This document shows, in pieces, positions 60,094-64,000 of a stretch of DNA of 64,000 bases. The stretch is from Bacteroidota bacterium (GTDB lineage Bacteria; Bacteroidota; Ignavibacteria; Kapaibacteriales; HRBIN21), in the NCBI GenBank assembly GCA_030550395.1, contig JAUQPL010000007.1, positions 36,092 through 100,091 of the forward strand. The letters run 5' to 3'. The stretch's first letter is position 1; each line of letters starts with the position of its first letter. Under the pieces are notes generated by a model. That model was given only the letters and a program-made list of their open reading frames with translations. It ran no database searches and had not been told where the DNA came from. Position numbers and translations under genes: made by a program.

Positions 60094-60929
60094 TGCGGGG
60101 CTTCCTCTCTCTGTGCCGACGCTGGGGCAGAGCTGTGCTGCCTTGGGTGGTGGTAGTTGCTACAGGGACGTTTATGCTCATCCTATGGGGCGTCCTCGGA
60201 TGGGGTGCCGAGCAGGTATGGAACCAGGAATGGCAGCGGATCCGGTTCTCTGTCTTCTGTGACTCGGCGGCGGTATTGGACCTCCAGCGCCTGCTTCGCC
60301 GTGCAGAGTTTGTCGCTGCCTGGGAGGTCATCCCCCCAGAGAAAGGGTGGCAGGAGGTCCGGAGTTTGCTCGGTATACCGGATTTCAGCGATGTGGACAC
60401 CCTCCTCCCGGTTGTATGCACTGTACGGTTCCATCCTGCCAGCCTTGAGCAAATCCGCTGGCTTCAAGTGCAGATGGAGCAGCTGCGGGGTGTCTCCATG
60501 GTGGCCTGGTCTGAAGAGCAGTTTCAAAAGCTCCTTACGCTGAGGTGGATAGGCACATGGGGCTGGTATAGTATTGGGGCTATCGTCGGGATCTTGTGGG
60601 CTGCGATAGCCCTTGTAGCTCTATGGCGGGTGCGCCGAAGAGTAGGAGACTATCGTGTTCTCGTTCTCTTCGGGGTTATGCCTTGGAGACTTCGGTTTTC
60701 CGCTCTGTTTGTGGCTTGGGCTGCCGGACTGGTGGGGATTCTGCTTGGGGTAGCAGGATGGTGGGGAATGTGGGAGGGGGTACGTTTTGTTACGACTGGG
60801 AAGTTGTCGGCAGCGGGAGAGTTGGTACAGTGGGTGGGACCTTATCGGGGTTCTCTCGGGGGAATTCTGTGGTGGGCAATAAATATCCTCCTGGCAACCA
60901 CTGCCGGTGGGGGCAAGTTCCGGGGCTGA
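60093..60929 (+). CDS. ftsX: FtsX-like cell-division permease
   Basis: The 278-aa protein has one N-terminal membrane helix (VLPWVVVVATGTFMLILWGVL), an extracytoplasmic domain of about 130 residues, and three C-terminal helices (WYSIGAIVGILWAAIALVAL and others) with the short cytoplasmic RVRRRVGDYRVLVLFGV. This is the topology of FtsX, which works with the ATPase FtsE to activate peptidoglycan hydrolases at division. No ftsE is adjacent. Sequence similarity is weak by eye, so a related MacB-like permease domain is the alternative. Confidence 0.72.
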   Translation: MRGFLSLCRRWGRAVLPWVVVVATGTFMLILWGVLGWGAEQVWNQEWQRIRFSVFCDSAAVLDLQRLLRRAEFVAAWEVIPPEKGWQEVRSLLGIPDFSDVDTLLPVVCTVRFHPASLEQIRWLQVQMEQLRGVSMVAWSEEQFQKLLTLRWIGTWGWYSIGAIVGILWAAIALVALWRVRRRVGDYRVLVLFGVMPWRLRFSALFVAWAAGLVGILLGVAGWWGMWEGVRFVTTGKLSAAGELVQWVGPYRGSLGGILWWAINILLATTAGGGKFRG

Positions 60930-60946
60930 CTATGATAAGTAGGGTG

Positions 60947-60977
60947 TTTGTTTTCGTGGTAAACTTTGTAAATTGTG
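60947..60977 (+). promoter_or_regulatory. Probable promoter of the surface-protein gene (TTTG-N18-TAAATTGTG)
   Basis: TTTG at 60947-60950 is 18 bases from TAAATTGTG (60969-60977), which is close to TAnnTTTG. TAAACTTTG at 60960-60968 is an alternative -7 element. The leader to the ATG at 61054 is about 70 bases and contains no reading frame. Confidence 0.4.
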
Positions 60978-61053
60978 TTGGGAACATTTCCACCGTAAGG
61001 GTAGTTATCCAGAAGGCAATTGCACAGATGTCCCACATGGTTAGAGGTTGGAG

Positions 61054-64000
61054 ATGATGCGGTCACTTCTTGCCTACAGTATCGCTCTGTTGTCAGCGGC
61101 TTGTCTTGCTAGTGCGCAGACGGTAGTCATTATTGGCACGGGGACAAGCACTAATAGTCAGTATACCTATCCTGCGCCTTATGGGAACTGGTACGGGGGA
61201 GCACGACATCAGATTTTAGTGCAGGCATCAGAAATCACGGGGGCGGGAGGCTCTGCAGGGTATATCACCAGCCTTGGCTTCAATGTTGCTGCGACCAATG
61301 ACGTTGCTGCTCTGCAGAACTTTACGATTAAGCTGAAACAAACCACAGCGACCAGTATTTCAGGGTGGGACCTCAGCGGCTGGACGACGGTGTACTCCGT
61401 GAGTTCTTATACGGTTACCACAGGGTGGAATGTTCATACCTTCGCCACACCGTTTGCTTGGGATGGAACCTCTAACTTGCTCATAGAGGTCTGCTTCAAT
61501 AATCTGGACTATACCTACAACGCCAGCACATACTACACGACGACGGGCTATACGAGTGTGATCTATTATCGCAATGACTACGACAATACTGTTTGCTCTG
61601 ATATGTCAGGCTGTAACTGGTGCACTTCTACCTCTTCTAACCGCCCCAATCTGCGATTAACTATCCAAGCGGGGGCTCCGAATGATGCGGGTATTACGGG
61701 GATTACGGCTCCCGTTGTGCCTTTTGCTTCTGGAACGCAGAGTATCACTGTCCAACTCAAGAACTATGGGACCAATACCCTTACGAGCGTGACCATTAAC
61801 TGGTCTGTCAACGGAGTATCTCAGACACCATACAACTGGACGGGCTCGTTAGCCAGCGGCGCCACAACGACTGTGCAGATTGGGACGTACAGTTTTGCTC
61901 CTCGGACGCTCTATAACTTCCAGGTGTGGACGAGCAACCCCAACGGGGTCTCTGACGGAAACACTTCAAACGACGGCTATGCCACCCAGCTTGGGGCAGC
62001 CTTAGCGGGAGTTTATACAATTGGGGGCAATAACCCTGACTTTCCTGATTTCGTTCAAGCCGTACAGTACCTCCATGTGGCAGGGGTGTTGGATACTGTT
62101 CTTTTCCGGGCACGGAATGGAACGTATACGGGTCAATTGCTATTCGGCACCATACCGGGCGGGGGAACAGCGAACCGCCGGGTGACTTTCGCGTCGGAGT
62201 CAGGCAATGCAGCAGATGTCGTTGTACAGGCCTCCAATACTGGGACGGCCAATTATGTTGTGCGCCTAAACGGTACTGATTGGGTCATCTTCCGAAACCT
62301 AACCTTTACCAGCAATGGTACGGGCTCGTCTTGGCGGGTCATTGATCTTACGGGAGGCACGGAAAACATCACCTTTGAAGGCTGTGTCTTCAATGGTGGC
62401 TTGGCAACATACTCTTACGGGGGCGATGAGGTGTTCTATTCCTCTGGCAATGCATGCCATAATCTGAAGCTACGTGGGAATACCTTCAAAGGTGGGGGCG
62501 GCAGCTTGTGGTTGGAATACTACACTGCTCCACTGCAGGGCGTGGAGATTGTGGATAACACTTTCCAGGATTTCTACTGGATGGGGATGGTGGTTACCTA
62601 TGCGCAGGCGGTGCAGATTACAGGGAATACGCTGCGAGCACTTAGTGGTAGCGGCTGGAACTATGGAATGTACCTCTACTACCTCCCCGGTACTTTTCGG
62701 GTTGAGCGTAATGTCATGTTGCTGGATGGAGGATATGGGCTCTACGTGGACTACCGTTCTTCATCGGAGCCAAGCGGTTTAGTGGCCAACAATGCGATAC
62801 AGGTTGGGAGTGGAACGGCAAATGATGCTACAGGTATCTATGTTTACTCAGCTAACGTCAATCTGTACCACAACACGGTATACGTTGGCTCAAGCAAGCC
62901 ATCCTCTGCGGCAGTGTTTGTCGATGGATACCAGGACATCAACCTTGTGAATAATGTCTTTGTCAATGCAGGTGGTGGATATGTCTACTATGGGGGCTGG
63001 AGTGGGGGAATGAGCACCTCCAATTACAACGATCTCTACACCACTGGCTCATTGCTTGCTAAGTGGGGTGGAAATGATTACGCAACCTTGTCGGCATGGC
63101 AGGCGGGGACGGGATTTGATGGGAATTCGGTAAGCTATTTACCACCATTTGCTGCTGATCGGTACCACCTCACGCAGGTTGCAGAGCCGTTGTATGGGAC
63201 GACAGCATTGCTGAACACGGTGACGCGGGATATTGACGGTGAAACCCGGCGTAATCCCTACATGGGTGCCGATGAAGTCATCCCTGTCATTACAATTGTT
63301 CAGCAGCCACCAGATACGGTGTATGGCTGTCAGGGTTCCAATGTGACATTGCAAATTCAGGCAACGATTACCTTCAACGGTACCCTGTCGTACCAGTGGC
63401 TCTTGAATGGGTCGCCGATTCCCGAGGGATACAATGGACGTTTCTTTGGGACGACTACGCCGACGTTGACGATCCAGAATACTCAGGCACAGGATGCCGG
63501 AAGCTATGCCTGCCTGGTCACTGGCAACAGTGGAGCGACGCCGGTGATGTCGGATTTATCGGAGCTCATTGTGGCCGTACCACTCACCATTGTGCAGCAT
63601 CCGCAGTCTGTTCTAACATGTCTGGAAGGCGAGGCGATTCTGCAAGTCATCGCTGAAGGAACAGTTTTGGGATATCAATGGCAGCGGGAAACCCCACAGG
63701 GATGGGCAGATATCCTTGGAGCAACTTCCGCTGAGTATCGTATTGCGAGCGCCGATTACGGACACTCAGGAAGGTACCGGTGTTTGGTGTTTGGGACGTG
63801 TGGTACGGACACGGTGCCGACGGCTCCGGCGATTATCTACGTTGCTGGGCCTACTCGGATTACCTCGGAGCCTGACACGGTATATGTTTCGTTAGGGGGT
63901 CGGGCGGAGTTAGGGGTAGAGGCGGAGGTAGTGGGGGCGCCGCCGACGTATCAGGCGCAGTATCAGTGGTATCGGGGGACGGAGCGGTTGCAGGATGGGG
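61054..64000 (+). CDS. Large secreted parallel beta-helix protein with Ig-like repeats, 3' end beyond the window
   Basis: I translated this frame by eye and found no stop through position 64000, so at least 982 codons are visible. After a signal peptide (MRSLLAYSIALLSAACLASA) comes a Thr/Tyr-rich beta domain to about residue 205 and a CARDB-like domain (about 205-310, ITVQLKNYGTNTLTSVTINW). A parallel beta-helix follows (about 318-740, opening YTIGGNNPDFPDFVQAVQYL, with repeated N-x-F/NTF turns). Three or more Ig-like repeats with YQW and AGSYACLV run from about 745 on. It is probably a surface adhesin or glycan-binding protein and may carry a T9SS sorting domain beyond the window. Confidence 0.85.
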   Translation, partial: MMRSLLAYSIALLSAACLASAQTVVIIGTGTSTNSQYTYPAPYGNWYGGARHQILVQASEITGAGGSAGYITSLGFNVAATNDVAALQNFTIKLKQTTATSISGWDLSGWTTVYSVSSYTVTTGWNVHTFATPFAWDGTSNLLIEVCFNNLDYTYNASTYYTTTGYTSVIYYRNDYDNTVCSDMSGCNWCTSTSSNRPNLRLTIQAGAPNDAGITGITAPVVPFASGTQSITVQLKNYGTNTLTSVTINWSVNGVSQTPYNWTGSLASGATTTVQIGTYSFAPRTLYNFQVWTSNPNGVSDGNTSNDGYATQLGAALAGVYTIGGNNPDFPDFVQAVQYLHVAGVLDTVLFRARNGTYTGQLLFGTIPGGGTANRRVTFASESGNAADVVVQASNTGTANYVVRLNGTDWVIFRNLTFTSNGTGSSWRVIDLTGGTENITFEGCVFNGGLATYSYGGDEVFYSSGNACHNLKLRGNTFKGGGGSLWLEYYTAPLQGVEIVDNTFQDFYWMGMVVTYAQAVQITGNTLRALSGSGWNYGMYLYYLPGTFRVERNVMLLDGGYGLYVDYRSSSEPSGLVANNAIQVGSGTANDATGIYVYSANVNLYHNTVYVGSSKPSSAAVFVDGYQDINLVNNVFVNAGGGYVYYGGWSGGMSTSNYNDLYTTGSLLAKWGGNDYATLSAWQAGTGFDGNSVSYLPPFAADRYHLTQVAEPLYGTTALLNTVTRDIDGETRRNPYMGADEVIPVITIVQQPPDTVYGCQGSNVTLQIQATITFNGTLSYQWLLNGSPIPEGYNGRFFGTTTPTLTIQNTQAQDAGSYACLVTGNSGATPVMSDLSELIVAVPLTIVQHPQSVLTCLEGEAILQVIAEGTVLGYQWQRETPQGWADILGATSAEYRIASADYGHSGRYRCLVFGTCGTDTVPTAPAIIYVAGPTRITSEPDTVYVSLGGRAELGVEAEVVGAPPTYQAQYQWYRGTERLQDG

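Noticed and set aside
1..64000. CRISPR arrays, insertion sequences, prophage genes, toxin-antitoxin or restriction systems
   Set aside because: No spaced direct repeats, transposase, integrase, Cas, methylase or toxin motifs were seen in the reading frames or the gaps.

Overview
The window (about 57% G+C by impression) comes from a Gram-negative bacterium of the Bacteroidetes/Chlorobi/Ignavibacteria/Kapabacteria (FCB) side of the tree. The reasons are a very large secreted protein with a type IX secretion (T9SS) C-terminal sorting domain, a DUF4175 protein, an Omp28-type lipoprotein, IgGFc-binding-like and beta-helix/Ig surface proteins, outer-membrane assembly genes (bamD, lolA, tamB) and repeated promoter elements of the Bacteroidetes type (TAnnTTTG). 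A Kapabacteria- or Ignavibacteria-like thermophile is my best guess; this is inference, because no rRNA is present.

Layout. (1) 1-9053, minus strand: bacilliredoxin, AI-2E-type permease, deoC, a complete phosphate uptake unit (pstS, pstC, pstA, pstB, phoU), era, dprA, and the start of a tryptophanase cut by the window edge. (2) 9199-19289, plus strand: a 1145-aa DUF4175 coiled-coil protein, then a tight gene run of arsC-like reductase, glycosyltransferase 4, LegB-like dehydratase, threonine aldolase, thioesterase, GH3 hexosaminidase and prenyl synthase. (3) 19286-26799: lolA and a DUF3108 protein (minus), an outer-membrane barrel and an M1 peptidase with a barrel-like C-terminal half (plus), then an LCP-family protein and mazG (minus). 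(4) 26896-32023, plus strand: bamD, thioesterase, barrel, aspartokinase and an ABC exporter; mltG converges on it. (5) 33141-33348: tRNA-Ser(GGA), tRNA-Lys(TTT) and a strong terminator. (6) 33367-37527, minus strand: a 1386-aa T9SS cargo protein. (7) 37645-43000, plus strand: murC, a small self-contained operon (barrel, HTH_34 regulator, membrane protein) with an operator-like palindrome in its promoter, class I aldolase, a lipoprotein and tRNA-Ser(TGA). (8) 43043-51262, minus strand: Omp28-like lipoprotein, isocitrate dehydrogenase, M42 peptidase, tamB and rlpA. (9) 51586-57689: peroxiredoxin, amino-acid permease, dapB and a DUF1573-like protein, then an MsbA-like exporter and a GT9 glycosyltransferase. 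(10) 57925-64000, plus strand: purine nucleoside phosphorylase, a flippase, an FtsX-like permease and the first 982 codons of a large secreted beta-helix/Ig-repeat protein that runs off the window.

How it fits together: most genes build or remodel the envelope. They cover outer-membrane protein assembly (BamD, TamB), lipoprotein transport (LolA), LPS/glycan export (two MsbA-like exporters, flippase, GT4, GT9, LegB-like), peptidoglycan (MurC, MltG, RlpA, GH3, LCP) and displayed proteins (T9SS cargo, M1-barrel, beta-helix/Ig). The others are housekeeping: phosphate uptake, nucleoside salvage (DeoC, PNP, MazG), the aspartate pathway (aspartokinase, DapB) and central carbon (aldolase, IDH). I see no IS element, prophage, CRISPR array or classical defence system. 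The less ordinary items are the TAnnTTTG promoter set with several apparently leaderless genes, the operator-controlled HTH_34 operon, the peptidase-barrel fusion, a proline-rich loop in PstC encoded next to a long pstS-pstC overlap, and a 323-bp non-coding stretch that may hold an RNA.
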